Assembly (NCBI RefSeq): GCF_964199755.1 | Contig: NC_133901.1 | Location: 9,067,556-9,131,555 of the forward strand | DNA length: 64,000 bases | DNA from: Larus michahellis | Lineage: Eukaryota > Chordata > Aves > Charadriiformes > Laridae | Direction: 5' to 3' | Part shown: positions 24,226-37,700 of the stretch, piece after piece | Position numbering within the stretch: position 1 is the first letter of the stretch | Layout of the letters: the number at the start of each line of letters is the position of its first letter | Notes under the pieces: generated by a model | What the model was told of the DNA's origin: nothing | The model's input: the letters and a program-made list of their open reading frames with translations, nothing else | The model's database searches: none | Made by a program: the position numbers and the translations under genes

Positions 24226-25959
24226 TATCATAACTGCAGTTGGACTCACACATGCAAAAGTTCTCTTATAAGATCAAGGACTATGTGGTAGCAAGTCTAA
24301 ACAAGGCAAGTCAGCCTCAGCCACCTGATCTTATATTGTACCCTGCTCCAAAACCCTGCAGCTATTACAGAAAACCAAACAGCTTAAAAAGTGGTAGGAA
24401 TTAGACAGGCCACTTACACTTCCCAGATGACTGAAGACTTGAGCTTTGGCCTCCTGCCATGCAACACGCTTAACACATTTAAAGCATGTGGATATTCTTG
24501 GGTTGTTATTACTTAACATTTATGCAGCAAAATAATGTTCGTGTTGCCAGTATTTGTGACCGTATTTTTAATCTTACAATAATTGCTATTTTTCTTGAAT
24601 CCCCACCAAAATACTCCATCCCAGTAATAGCCCGATCACAAAAAACAGCAACCCCACCAGCAGCTAGAACAACTGGATGCCATGAACTAAATGTATCGGA
24701 CACAAAACCCAAACTCCTCCTGCCATTGCTGGGAAAGCAAAAGGCAATGGTGTCAGTGATCTTCAGTTATTTTCACACCTGGACTGGCTGCACCATATTA
24801 ACATATACCTTGCACCAAATAAGCTATGTCTTCTTACACCGAAGTATTTCATAACTACATTTTCAGCTCAAAAGTTTGAGCTAGATCAATACAGATGATT
24901 CCCTCACCCAATATATATAGTCTTGCAAAGAGAATTGAATTGTTCCTCAACATTTTAAAAAAACCTTTTCTTTTGTTGCATTAAATGCTTTGCACCTGAA
25001 AACAGGATAAGGAGACTGCCACGACGTTTCTTTTCTTCCTGCAGTATTTAAGTTGCCAATCAGGACAAAAGAAAATAATATTAAAAGGTGATTTATGTTC
25101 CTATAACAATTCCTTGCCTGTAACCTCATATTCTTTCTTAGATTACTGCCCAAACACTAGTTACTACCATTTGGGAAAGTTACAGTAAAGGTATTATTTT
25201 CACAGAACAGTTAACTTGGAACCTTGTCATTGTACCTTTCTGCAAAGGTTTAGTGTTGGACTAGTAAAACTATTATAGTGTAAGATATTTAGTAATAAGG
25301 AAGCAGTAGCTTGAGACTCCTGTTCGGAAACTCTTTTTTCTTATTTTAATCCCTTATTCTGGAGAAAAGACGTGCAAATAGAAATAGTCAATGGTTTGAA
25401 AGTGAAATCTACTCCATTAAGGATAGCTCCACAGCACAGACGAGGAAAAGCAAGCTTTCCCCGGAACTTGGGAGACTCATCACAGATTCTCTGCCTCCCC
25501 AAGTGCCACGCTGCTGTGCACATCCATGTGTTCTGGCTGCTGCGTGTTCCTGGATGTCAAATAACGAGACACTGCTAGTAATGTGTAAAGATGTCAGATA
25601 TGTGTGTTTGGCAGATTTGCAAGTTCTCTAAAGAGCAGCTAATAGCAGCTTGAAATCCAAAAGGATGTTCGGTTGTACAGTATTCATAATTTAATTACTC
25701 CTGGGGAAAAGGAAAAAAGGACCTAAACTAAGGAGCGATTCAGGGCTTCTTCAAACACTGACTGGGTTAATACTGGGAATTGTATTTTGTCTACAGCTAT
25801 TCTGTAAACACATTTTTTACACGATCCTGATGGCGAATGCTGCCTCTTCAGAGCTGATGATAAAGCATGAAACCCCTAGAAACCAACCCCAGTTCTCACA
25901 GACCGCTTCCAACTCAGCTTATTTAAGAAACCCCATCAGGAAGCGCCTTTTCCTCAGGA

Positions 25960-26690
25960 GTCCCGCGGGCACCACAGCCCCGAAGCCGGGAATGGGGGGT
26001 CCGGGAGGCGGCAGCAGCTCACGGCCTTCAGCAGGCCCCGGCGGGGCTGTGCCCCCGCACCCCGGCTGGGTCACCGGAGGAGGAGGCAACATTAAAGGAA
26101 TCATAATGAAGAACGGTTTTCAGAAAGGGCAGTGGCTGCGGTTCCGTGCTGGACACGGAGGGGGCTGGGGCTCGGCCCCGGCAGACCATGGCGGGCCTGT
26201 CCGGGGAGGCGCAGGCACCGACCTGGCGAGAGCTGCTGCTGCTCCGGGGGTCCGGCCGGGCCCGCCGCCGCACGCCGCTCCCCGCGCCGCCGCCGGAGGA
26301 AGACCCTGAGGAGAGGGAGGGGGTTACGCTCCAGCAGCTGACCGGCCGGCGGCGGGGAGATGGCAGGCAGAGGGCCGGGAAGCACCGCCGCTCCTCCCCT
26401 TCCCCCGGCGCCGCCATGAGCCGCTCCAGCGGCGGGGCCCGGGCGCCCTCTGCGGGCGGGCGGGCGGCGGTGCCGGCCCTCAGGCCGGGCGGGCCGCGTT
26501 GCGGAGCCGCCTCCCGCCGCCCCGCCGGGGAAGAGGGATCAGGGGTCGGGTTGGTGTGAGGAAGGTGAGGCTGGAGGAGGCAGCGGTGCTCCGAGTCCAA
26601 GGGAGCGAAGGCCCGCGGGCCGGCTGTGGCTGCAGAGCGCGGCGATGTTCGTTGTGCCTGGCGGGGGAGCGGCTAGCACAGCCCCCTGCA
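25960..26690. promoter_or_regulatory. CpG island, candidate divergent promoter
   Basis: About 730 bp are strongly GC-rich and dense in CpG, while both flanks are AT-rich. The island lies 3.9 kb upstream of the first SLC66A1L coding exon (minus strand) and 21.5 kb upstream of the first VEPH1 coding exon (plus strand). The two genes point away from each other. A usable plus-strand donor (GAAG|GTGAGG, exon end 26564) and a minus-strand donor (GGCC|GTGAGC, exon end about 26023) are present, as expected for noncoding first exons. Which gene, if either, starts here cannot be told from sequence alone. A plus-strand frame at 26188-26559 is discussed in the findings. Confidence 0.65.
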
Positions 26691-26790
26691 GGCAAGGGTG
26701 CTGGAGCGGCGCTTATGCTGACAGGGTGCAAACAAACATGTTTTTTTTGAGACCTAGGCAGTTATATCAGTGGTGCTACCTCTCTTTTAT

Positions 26791-27210
26791 CATCGAATCA
26801 CAGAACGGTTTGGGTTGGAAGGGACCTTAAAGAGCATCCAGTTCCACCCCCCTGCCCTGGGCAGGGACACCTCCCACCAGCCCAGGTTGCTCCAAGCCCC
26901 ATCCAGCCTGGCCTTGAACACCTCCAGGGATGGGGCAGCCACAGCTTCTCTGGGCAACCTGGGCCAGGGGCTCACCACCCTCACAGTCAAGAATTTCTTC
27001 CGAATATCTAAATCTCCGCTCTTTCAGTTTGAAACCTTTCCCCCTTGTCCTATGGCTCCCCTCCCTGATCCAGAGTCCCTCCCCAGCTTTCCTGGAGCCC
27101 CTTTAGGGACTGGAAGGGGCTCTAAGGTCTCCCCAGAGCCTTCTCTTCTCCAGGCTGAACAACCCCAACTCTCTCAGCCTGTCCTCACAGCAGAGGGGCT
27201 CCAGCCTCAG
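26791..27210 (-). mobile_element. CR1 LINE fragment, antisense
   Basis: The plus strand begins with the reverse complement of a CR1 3' end (AATCACAGAACGGTTTGGGT, then GGAAGGGACC). It continues through CTCCCACCAGCCCAGGTTGC and GAAACCTTTCCCCCTTGTCC. The copy is about 420 bp, 5'-truncated and noncoding. It lies directly beside the CpG island. Confidence 0.93.
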
Positions 27211-28034
27211 ACTGTTTTACACAAAAACATCGCTTTCAGGCCCGTGCAGTGCATGCACAGAGAGCAGCCATTTGGAGGCATAGAGAAGCAAGGTTTTGTG
27301 TGATAAGGCCCCTGGCTATTCGATTAGCACAGGGGTGAAGCCAATGGACCCTTTGCAAACCCAACCTTGGCTCCGGACACCCAATAAACACCATGTTTGT
27401 GCCCACTGGAGTTTCCGAGCCTTGGCAGCTCTTAAATGTTACCTTTTAATTTGATCAGTAGCGGCAGTGATACGCGATACAAAGCAGTCTAATGAACAGT
27501 CCCAGGATCTTTGTAGGATGTGTTCTTTTGGACATGAATATTTTAAAATATTTTGATAGGAAAGAGTGTTGTATAATTTACTGAATTTTTAATACAATTT
27601 TACTTTTTATTCTCATACAGACTCATCATTTCTGTGGTTACTGCAGCCTAGCTAATTAACACAGGGTTGGGAGAATGATTAAAGGAAGGCTCGGGTATCT
27701 GCATTGTTCTAGTTTAATTGCTGCTCAAGCAATGATTCAGTGTTGGTTTTGGCAGTTGAGCAGCATTTGCCTGGCACTGTGAAATTCCCTGTTTATGTCC
27801 ATGAGACTCATCTGTTGTTGATGGGCAAAAGCATGTGGATCGGTAAAATTTTTAGTATCATACAGACTTGTGGAAGAAATAGGTTTTGTTACCTGCCTGA
27901 TGTTTTGGCCAAGATGCTCGTGTGGTGCCTGCTGTTACAGAGCCTGCTTGCTGGAGTCCCCTCGCCTGTGGAGGCAAAACTGGGTCTCGTGGCTGGTGCA
28001 GGGCGGGAGAAGAGGGGAGCAGGCTGGAGCCAGT
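27211..28034. other. Unique sequence between CR1 copies
   Basis: No exon or RNA gene recognised. Part of the right end may belong to the following CR1 copy, whose 5' edge is uncertain. Confidence 0.4.
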
Positions 28035-29113
28035 TTCTCCTGGAGAAACTGGCTGCCCATGGCTTGGATGGGAGTACTCTTTGCTGGGTAAAATCTGGCT
28101 GGCTGGCCGGGCCCAAAGAGTTGCAGTGAATGGAGTTAAATTCCGTTGGCGGCTGGTGACAAGTGGTGTTCCCCAGGGCTCAGTGTTGGTGATGGTTCTC
28201 TTTAATATCTTCATCAGTGATCTGGACAAGGGGATCGAGTGCACCCTCAGTAAGTTCACTGACAACACCAAGTTGGGTGGGAGTGTTGATCTGCTGGAGG
28301 ACAGGATGGCTCCGCAGGGGGATCTGGACAGGCTGGACCGATGGGCCGAGGCCAATGGTGTGAAGTTCAATGAGGCCAAGCGCTGTGTCCGGCGCCCCCC
28401 CAGGCTTGGGGAGGAGTGTCTGGAGAGCTGCCTGGCAGAAAAGGACCTGGGGGGGTGTTGGTTGACAGCCAGCTGAATAGGAGCCAGCAGTGTGCCCAGG
28501 TGGCCAAGGCGGCCAACAGCATCCTGGCCTGTATCAGGAACAGTGTGGCCAGCAGGACTAGGGCAGGGATCATCCCCCTGTACTCAGCACCGGTGAGGCC
28601 CCACCTCGAGTGCTGTGTCCAGTTTTGGGTCTCTCACCACAGAAAAGGCATTGAGGTGCTGGAGCGTGTCCAGAGAAGGGCAACGAAGCTGGTGAGGGGT
28701 CTGGAGCACAAGTCCTGTGAGGAGCAGCTGAGGGAGCTGGGGGTGTTCAGCCTGGAGAAAAGGAGGCTGAGGGGAGACCTTCTTGCTCTCTACAACTACC
28801 CAAAAGGAGGGTGTAGAGCGGTGGTGGTCAGTCTCTTCTCCCAAGTACGAAGCGGTAGGACGAGAAGAAACGTCCTCAGGTTGTGCCAGGGGAGATTTAG
28901 GATGGATATTGGAAAAAATTTCTTCACTGAAAGGGTTGTCAGGCATTGGAACAGGCTGCCCAGGGAAGTGGTGGAGTTGCCAGCCCTGGAGGTATTTAAA
29001 AGACGTGTAGATGTGGTGTTTAGGGACATGGTTTAGTGGTGAACTCAGCAAAGTTAGGGTAATGGTTGGACTCAATGATCTTAAAGGTCCCTTCCAACCT
29101 AGACGATTCTAAA
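28035..29113 (+). mobile_element. CR1 LINE fragment with end of reverse transcriptase
   Basis: About 1.1 kb of the 3' part of CR1 ORF2 plus the 3' UTR. It is readable from the [11 protein letters not shown]-like region through QGSVL and [13 protein letters not shown] to the C-terminal [20 protein letters not shown] stretch. It ends with GGTCCCTTCCAACCTAGACGATTCTAAA. The coding part is split between two frames, with a shift between about 28400 and 28470. The usual FADD catalytic motif reads FTDN, so the copy is inactive. Like most CR1 copies it is 5'-truncated. Confidence 0.95.
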
Positions 29114-30699
29114 CCAGAACTGGATGTGTACGTGAAGCATTGAAGAGATCGTGCAGGCAACTGGAGAGGATAAAATGCAAATGCTCCTTCTAATAATTTA
29201 TGAAGGCAAACAAAATTTGAGCAAATGGGTGATGGGACCTCAAAAGTGTTTGTGCTCTGAGGGCACTGATAGGACTTGATGTCCTTGACCAGCCTCACCT
29301 GGGGCATGGGTCACCTGGGGCCCTCTTTGATGTATCTGGGACTTGTTTGACCAATTGACTCTCCTGGGACCGATAGTGGCCGGTGTTGCCTGCACCCAGC
29401 TCTGCTGGCCATGTTCAGACCCTGCGAGTCTAAGCCTTACTGGTGAGGGCACTGCCGGTGCCAAGACGTCTCTCTGCTCGTGGCTCGCCTTGCTTTAGGA
29501 TACTGAGTAAGGAGGTTTGAATACTTTTTATTATTTAAGTCAAAACCCCACATATCATTACATACATGAACTGTATTTAAATATGGTGATGATTAGATAC
29601 AACTTGTTGACCTCAAATGAGTTAATACATTTAAAAACACATAACACTAACTGTAAGGGAAAAAGAGTAAAGTGGCAATTTATATGTGGAAAAAAGCTGT
29701 AAAGATACCTCCAAAATCCTTCAAGAGACTAGAAAACATTTTCAGAAACAGAGGTTGAAATTTATAGGTTTATCCAGGCTAGTTGCTGTCTCTGTTCCTG
29801 GAACGAACAGAGTCCTTCTATGTCACGAACTGCGTTTTATGACATCCGCTCAAAAAAAAAGTGAATAAAAAGAGGACAATGTGGTGAAAGACAGCCAATT
29901 ATTTCATAAATGTAAACTACATTAAAAAGTGGTGTACAACATTATATATTTATGGATACAATTTTGTTCTACTGTCACATAACAAAATGAATAATACATT
30001 AGTCCAAGAACTTGTCATTAAGTGAATCTCTTTGTTGCCTTGCCATTAAAATAAAAAAGTCCTTGGTCTGTATATATGCATGACATTAACCCTTTTCTGG
30101 GAGCATAATGTAGGGTGAGTGAAGGTACTATTAGACTGCAAATTTGAAGTAGATTTTGTAATTTTTAAGGTGAAATAATGCTAATGAAATTTGTCAGAGA
30201 TTTAAAGACATTTAGGAAGGCTTTACAGGTTTTTTTTCTGTTAATGAGATGTGATAAATGGAAGTGATATTGGATGTTATTTAGACAAGAAAATACTGGT
30301 TTTTACCCTCTGTTGTCAGAATATTAGTGCGGTAACCGGGAGGAAAGGATTTCTTTGCAAGAATTAACGAGAACATGGAATTGGACAAGATTTTTTTAAG
30401 CATCAGAAAACTTCCAGGTAAGGCTGACAGTTCTGTTTGATCAGTTTTAACTCTAGAATACCAATCCATTTTTCTCTTGTAAATCTCTGTGTATTACAAT
30501 ACCAGTATCACACTTACGTCTTACTTGTAATGGGGTTGAGTCCGGTTTTGACAGCCATGCTTTTCCTCTGTAGTGCCTCCTTATGTTGTTCTAAAGCCTG
30601 ATTCTCAAAAGTAGTGAATGAAAACATTTGAAAACAGCGTGTGGGAAGCTGAACCAGTGTCTACAGAAGTTTATGGATGCAGAGGACTTCGATGGCCCG
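29114..30699. other. Unique sequence between CR1 copies
   Basis: AT-rich sequence with no recognised exon. Probably within VEPH1 intron 1 if that gene starts in the CpG island. Confidence 0.4.
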
Positions 30700-31327
30700 T
30701 GAGCCGGCAATGTACCCTTGCAGCAGAGGCGGACAACAGCCCACTGGATTGCCTTAGGCAGAGCATTGCCTGTCGCTGGAGGTAGGTGATCCTTCCGCTC
30801 TGCTCAGCACTGGTGACACACATCTGGAGTGCTGGGTCCAGCGCTGGGCTCCTCAGTGCAAGAAAGACGGGGGCATATTGAAGCGAATCCAGTGAAGAGC
30901 CGTGAAGATGATTGGGGGTGGGAGCATCTGAGATAGAGGGAGAGGCTGAGGGAGCTGAGACTGCTTAGCCTGGGGAAGAGAAGGCTCGGGGAGAACTTAT
31001 CAATGTATATTAATACCTCATGGGGAGGAGTGAAGCAAGACTCCTCTCAGCAGCATCCAGTAACAGGACAGGAGGCAGTGGGCGCAAGTACAAATACAGG
31101 CAAATCCAGTTAAATGTGAGGAAAAACTTTTTTACTGTGAGGCAGGTAAAACTCCGGAAGAGGTTGGCCAGAGGGGCTGTGCACTCCCCATCCTTGGAGG
31201 TTTTCAAAGTCCAACTGGAAGTGGCCCTGAGCAATCTCCTCTGTCTCACCTCGCTTTAAGCAGGGAGTTGGACTAGGTGATCACTAGAAGTGTCTTCCAA
31301 TTTCAACCATGCTGTGATTCTCTGACT
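30700..31327 (+). mobile_element. Older, diverged CR1 LINE fragment
   Basis: A CR1 3' portion of a different subfamily from the 28-kb copy. Recognisable blocks are TGGAGTGCTGGGTCCAG, CTGCTTAGCCTGGGGAAGAG, CTTATCAATGTATATTAATA and TTTTTTACTGTGAGGCAGG. It ends in GTGATTCTCTGACTCTGA, a decayed ATTCTGTG-type tail. Many substitutions and stops show that it is old and noncoding. Confidence 0.92.
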
Positions 31328-32253
31328 CTGAAATGGGGCAAGGAATAGCTAAAAAGAATCAGACTGTTACTCATATGGTTGAAGTTAAGTTCAAGAATCT
31401 GTTGACTTAAGATCTGGTACCTCCTAACGACATCTAAGTTCATGGTATCTACCTCTAGTCTGTATGGGTTTCAATCTTTTCCCGTGTCTTTTCTTTCTTT
31501 AATTCTTGTCCTCCCAAGAAGAGAGAGGAACATCTATTTACAGTCTGATGAGGAAGACTAAAGGAGCAATCTAACTTGACTATTAGGAGAAAATTACCTT
31601 TATGTTTATAGTCAGTTAGACTGGATATGGGAATTTCAGGCCCCAGCCTAAATTCTTGTCTCGTCCATGAGTCCTGCTGAGGAAAAATGAGAAGACCTTA
31701 ATACAGTTAGATGATGGTGTAACTGTTTTGGTGTTGAGCCTTCTGGGTGTTCTGCAGAGTTCTCCATGTAGATGTGTGTGATGAGTTTGCAGCTTTCAAA
31801 AGTAAGATTAAAACTTACCTGAAATACCATTTATCTCAGAATGCACTAATCTAATTTTTTTTCCTACTTTCTCCATTTTCTCCCTAACGTAATTGACAGC
31901 AAAATCGAATCGGTTTACTACTGAGTTGGACTTGAAAGGTGAACACTTAATTTTCTATTACTTGATTTTAATGTAATGTGTACACCTCACTATTTGATAA
32001 ATTCAGACCTGCTAGGGAAAAACTGAGAATGACATTTTGGACACAAAGAATCAGATGTTGACATATGTTGCAGAGACTATTGTTTTAAATTTTTAGTTTA
32101 TGAGAGAAAAAGGGTTTCTTTGCGATATGTTTTGAAAATTCAGGCAGTTGGTTTTGTACTGGAGTTCCTGCTTTGGTTGTTTGCCACGTCTGTGGAGCAG
32201 GAGGTTCTCAGGCTAGGGGCAATGCCTAAGAAAAAAGACAACAGGTATAGCGG

Positions 32254-32326
32254 TACCACCCCCAAAAAAAACCCCCAACACCACAAACAAACCCAAACTA
32301 ACAAAAAAAACAACCCACAAAAAAAT
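32254..32326. repeat. A/C low-complexity tract
   Basis: Runs of A separated by short C runs. Similar patches occur at 40398-40430, 40856-40911 and 51596-51635. Confidence 0.8.
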
Positions 32327-34687
32327 TGAGGTCAAGGAAATTTTGGGAGTTAAATTTTGCTCGGGCCCTGCCCTGAGGTTAAGCCAAGCGGACAGGAGAT
32401 GGAAAAGCACTGGGCACAACGTGTGAAATTGCCAGATGTGACAGATAATGGTGTGAGAGCTGACAAAAGTTACAGGCACAGGGGACTGTTGGATTGCACA
32501 GCTGGTTAAGAGGGGCCGTTAGGGAAATGATCAAACCTCACAGATAATTTAGGGGGAGTACTGGGGACCTTCTGGGGAGTGGACTCTTGCAAGGCCAGCT
32601 ATAGCTAAAGAACTGTATCTGTAATACTAGATAAAACTCAGTTTACCTGGATAATGCTAATGGAATACTAGTTTTGTGTATGGAGAGGCATACGCAAGGC
32701 AGAGGAAGGGATGTGAAGAGGATGGCCAAGAAACAGGACAGGGGGCTGATAAAGTGTGCTGGCTGGGGCTACTGTGGGCAACCTTGTGCTTGATCGCTGC
32801 AGCTGGCACAGGATAATAAACCAAACTGGTTGTTCTGACCATGCCATAAGAGTCAAAGCTGCTTTTGTGGGCAGGAGCTGAGACAGGTGTGCCACCTCCC
32901 TGGGCTGAGACACTGACGGTCAGAGCATCCTGGTACCCTGTTGGTGCCCTATCCAGGCCTGCAGGCATCAGCAGTTACCTGCTGCTCCCTGATGGCACAA
33001 GTGCCCTATGGAAACGGGCTGAGAAATTCCAGAAAAGAGAGTCCACAGGAGATTCAACAAGAAGGAAAAAAAAAAAGGCAAGAAAATATGACAGCAGTGA
33101 GAAGCTGCAAGAGATGTTTGCTCTGTGAGGGGACGGTTGAGAGAGCAAACAATCACAGAGTCAAATACTGCAGCAAAACAGTGATCTGTTGTCCCCTGTT
33201 TCTAATGGAATAGGAAGAAGTCTTTGGCTATTGGGTAAATTCCTAATTATGAAGTGCTGAAAAGCTTTGCTTAGGGAAGCAAGATCGGAACAAACATCAG
33301 GTGTGCCTAGACCTGACAGCTCTTGCCTCAACATAAGGAGGTAGGTTAGGAAATCTCTTGAGGATTTTCCAATACTGTATTTCCATGGTTTCATGCTCAC
33401 TTATTTATATAGAGGCTTTCTTCTACAAATCTAGCAAACAAACATGTGTCCTGGAAAGGCATTTATGTAGCCATATTAGTGCTGGTATAAATTAATTTAA
33501 ATGACTTGTCCCATGAGGTGCTGTCTCTCTTTTTTTCTTTTTTTTTTTTTTTTTCCTGCTGACTGGTTTCCTGAAGCCTCAAAATAACTGCCACTACTTA
33601 GCTCTGATGCCATTATTGAAATTAGAGTTGCCGGTGGAAGAACAATTCCTCTTGTTTGTCTTTCAAAGCATTGTGCTCATCTGTGAGGTATAGTGTTAAT
33701 GATGGTAAGCTTATTAAGCATCTGAACAGATGTTTTAGTGTTTTTTAAACACTGGCTCTTACGGTGGCATCTATCCATAGCCAAGAGGAGAACTTGTGCA
33801 CGAGCACATTGTATCGTGTGTACTGCTTCTCTTTCTTGTAAGTTAGCATAAATGCTTGTATTAATTTTAAATGTGGCTCTATGGTACGGATTATCTGGTT
33901 TCATTAGTAGCTTCAGAGGGTAGGTGTTTAATATTAATAATCACTGTTGCCTATAGACTTAATTAGGATGAGAAACAGCTGGATGCTGTGCGGAACCAGT
34001 CTTGGCTCCAGACGCTGTGTCTGATTGCTGAGCTCTTAACTCGTGGCAGCTGAGAACAGCATGTCCTCGTGGTTACTTATCAATACTGCTTTTCCTTCCT
34101 GCTTCTGGGACCCTTTTAAAGGCTTCTGGCCCTTAACCAGAAACCAGGAGCGTGAGCACCTATTGGAACAGTCCCTTGTGGTCAGGCAGTTTTTCTTCTC
34201 TGTGGGAGTAGCTGCCTTTGCTCTTCTAGGGTAAGTTTTCTTGACTTCTGCCCTCAAGACCAGAATACAAGGGTTACTTGGGCTGTCATCAACAGTTTAA
34301 TTGATTTGTCCTGGCTATCCTTAAAAAAACTTTTGCTTAAGCCAAATGCAGATTTCAACCCACTCAGGTATTACAAAGTAGGAAAAACAGAAATCGAAGA
34401 AGTGAAAAATAGAGCAGAACTGTTGAAGTGCTCCTTAACTTGCAGGGCTTGTAACTCCAGTGGCACAAATCCAGCACTCGATATGCTGCTTGGTACAGTA
34501 TGTGAGAACTCAGCAGTGGAGTTATGCAGTCAATTAGCACAGTTCATAAACTATGCAGCTCAATTAAGAAAGCCCTGTACGTGGGAAACAAAGTGAATAG
34601 AAATAGATGCCTGAAGTAATAAAATATGCAGTTCAATAAGAAAATGATGCGAGTGGTAAAGGAAAATGTTATCTGATATGCAAAATG

Positions 34688-34718
34688 TGAGAGAGTGTGT
34701 GTATGTATGTGTATATGT
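34688..34718. repeat. (TG)n/(TATG)n microsatellite
   Basis: A short impure GT/ATGT repeat. Confidence 0.8.
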
Positions 34719-37700
34719 AAAAAAGAGACTGGATGTGTCTGCAGTTTGCCCATCATAGCAAGGGAGGCTGCAGAGCATCTGAAGTACTGTCAGATGGACC
34801 CACAGTGACATTTGTTTGTTGCCTGTGAGTATTTTGGAACTGTCTCCAAACCAGCAGTGGCTATAAAGAAATGAGCGTGCAAACTTTTTCTATTTCTGTT
34901 ATACTTTATCAACGAGATGGCACCTAGATGCACAGCAGATGTTGTCTTTTGTGATGCAGATGAGCCTTTTGGAGCAGTGCAGCTGATAATGAGCTCTGTG
35001 TATTGTTACAAGATAGGGCTGCCAGGCAATAGCCACCTACGAACCTGACTAACAAACAGCTACAGTGCTGAGGCAGGGTCTAAGCTCCTCTGAGACAATG
35101 GGTCAAATCCTATAGTTTTTAGACTTCATTCAGGGAAAACCTCTTTTAATTTCAACAGGAGCTTTGACTTTGTCTAGTACACAGGGTTTGGCCTTTAGAA
35201 ATAAACAGCTATTCTAAAAGTATCTGACAAGATTGCTGGGCTTTGCCAGTAATTGGAGTATAAGAAATACTTAGTATGGAAAAAAAATTTAGAATAGTTA
35301 CAAAATAGCTTTAGTAATTAGTGTGAAATTTGATAGAAATATTAGGTTGACATCTAACATCTTTTTATTTGGCAGGACAGTTTACAATCCTGAATAATCC
35401 ATTTAGTGTATGAAACTATGCAAGTACACTAAATATTGAGCTACTGCTGCTCAAATGCATGGTCCAGAGACGATTCTTGTTACGTGGTCTGGATAGAAAC
35501 CAAAGGTTACTTCACAAATGTCTATGTCATTGTCTGTTTCTTTGTTTGGGACAGAAAATGGGCATAAGGTAACTTCAGGAAATACCTACTGGGAGAATAA
35601 AAGACTGTAGATCCCTGTAATGACAATAAGAGTCTCTCCATTAACTTCAGTGGGCTTTTGAGAAGCCCTGTTATTTCTGGAGTGAAACATTTCGTCCTCA
35701 CAGGAATGGAAACATCAGTGTGTCTTATCTGGAGGGAAAACGAAATCAAATTGGATGTCTTCTGTTGTGGTAGAGGAAACATTTCATCAGTTCTACAATT
35801 CTTGGACAAAATTCCGAATACGTATGTAAAAGATGTAGCTGTGAATTAGGGAACTATGACATGTGATAGATAAACTTGCTTACGCAGGAAACATTTTCAT
35901 GGTCCTCAAGGTATTTGTATCCTTGCTGATTCCATCAGAATCAGAGGAATGTTGCCAGATTTTAAAAATACAAGGGGATTAGGGGAACATTCATCCTGTG
36001 CTGAATCTGTCCTCTGACAATGCCACCACCCGTGACTGACCACCAGGTCCTACAACGCTGAACAGAATTTTGCTATGTGAACTTGTTTATCACCACACAG
36101 ACTTCAACTTCAAAATCGGATAATTATTAGTCAAACATGTAAACCATTTGGAGGTATGATCTGTGATTTCTATACTATTCTCTCTGGTTTTCCATGGCTG
36201 ACTCTTGGCATACAACAGATTTTTGGCATTGAGACAGGCTGCAGGGACGTAAACCTGTTTTTTCCATTAGCCTTTTATGTTAGTAGGTTGGGAGGGGGTT
36301 GGATTTTTATGAATACCCTAAATTAAAGAGACTCCAGCCTGACTGTGGAATTAATAGAGCTATCAAAAAACCCACTGTCATTATACAACAATTGTTAATT
36401 ATTTACAAGCAAACTTCTGCAAGAACAGTATTGTAGCTGTCAGCATTGTCGTTATTAAAATTAAAATGCTTTGTCTGGGTAGAAGATAACATGACTCATT
36501 TAGGCTAAATGCGATGAATGTGGAATATTCTGTTTCTCTTCACCGATTAGTCGGAGAGAGAACAATAGGATGTCTCTTTCCTAACAAGATGTTTATTTTT
36601 TAAAAGTCTAACAAAATAAGTATTTTCAGTGCTTTGTTTAAAAAGGACATAAATTCTTTGTAGCTATTATAATAAAAGTTAAAACGATTTTTTTTTCTAG
36701 GATGGGAAAAACTACTTTCATAAAATAAATTCTCCCTTTTCAGATAGTGATATGTAGGTGAAAATCTTTTTGCCTTATGATCACAGTATCTTGTTTTGCC
36801 TTATTATTACAACATATTGTTTACTATGCGCGTTATATGCTTTAGAGTTGTGAGTTGCTCAAGTGCTCTTTGCTGCCTCTGATTTCATTTGTCTTTCCGA
36901 GCATATCCTGGTCCAGTGGTAACTTCTTGGTTCTTGGTGAAGGTGATTACAATTTTTATAAAGAGCAAGAAGAAAGCCAGAGAACTTTTAAGACAACTGC
37001 ACTGGGTGGCTTGAGTCAGTCTTCCTGCTATATTCTTTCACATGTCATCTTGCATTATCTAAGATTTCATTGTCTTAATGACGGTAATGGTTTACAGCAA
37101 TGAATCCATCGATGAAAAAGCCGAAGCAAAAGAATTATGGTATGACTGTCAGGGTTGTAAAGGGTGATGCTAGCATGGCAAACCTCTGCAGGGAGTCTAC
37201 AGAGGGGAAGGGATCGAAGCGCCTAGCTTGGAAAGGGCCACATCACTGTCTTTCTCCGTGGTGATGCCATCAGTCTTCTTTTCAAGGCTTGTTTGGGTCT
37301 TTCTCACTGATCCTTACTTTGCTGCCTTATATTCCCCAGCCTGCTGTCTGTCTTGGTTTTCTTACTTGTTGTATAGATGATTCTGGGAGCAGAGCACATT
37401 TGCCTCAGAGTGGGAGGCACCCCTTTCTGCTGTCCACCTTGTGATGTGAGGAGAGCAGGTTGTCTGAGAAGACAGTCAACACTGATCTTACCCTTTCAAC
37501 ATAGTTATCAGAAAAGTTTTTCCATGTAAATCTTCTGAGGACTATCATTAGCTACAATTGTAGTTCTGTTTGAGTAACTACAAAACCAGCTTGTGGTTCT
37601 ACTTTTCCTTCCACGTGAAAAATTAAAGGATTGTGAGACACTGGGGGAAATGTTGCTTTGGTTGCTATTAGAAGTCAAAAGTAGGCTCACAGTGAGTGAA

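Larger units (their letters stand above)
22078..25959 (-). other. Upstream region or 5' intron of SLC66A1L
   Basis: About 3.9 kb of AT-rich sequence between the first SLC66A1L coding exon and the CpG island. It most likely holds a 5' intron, if transcription starts in the island. It contains a perfect 12-bp hairpin at 22812-22840 and a duplicated palindrome at 24158-24225. No further exon was recognised. Confidence 0.4.

Noticed and set aside
28416-29036. 206-codon frame that could be called a protein gene
   Set aside because: It is the C-terminal part of a dead CR1 reverse transcriptase ORF with a frameshift and a mutated FADD motif.
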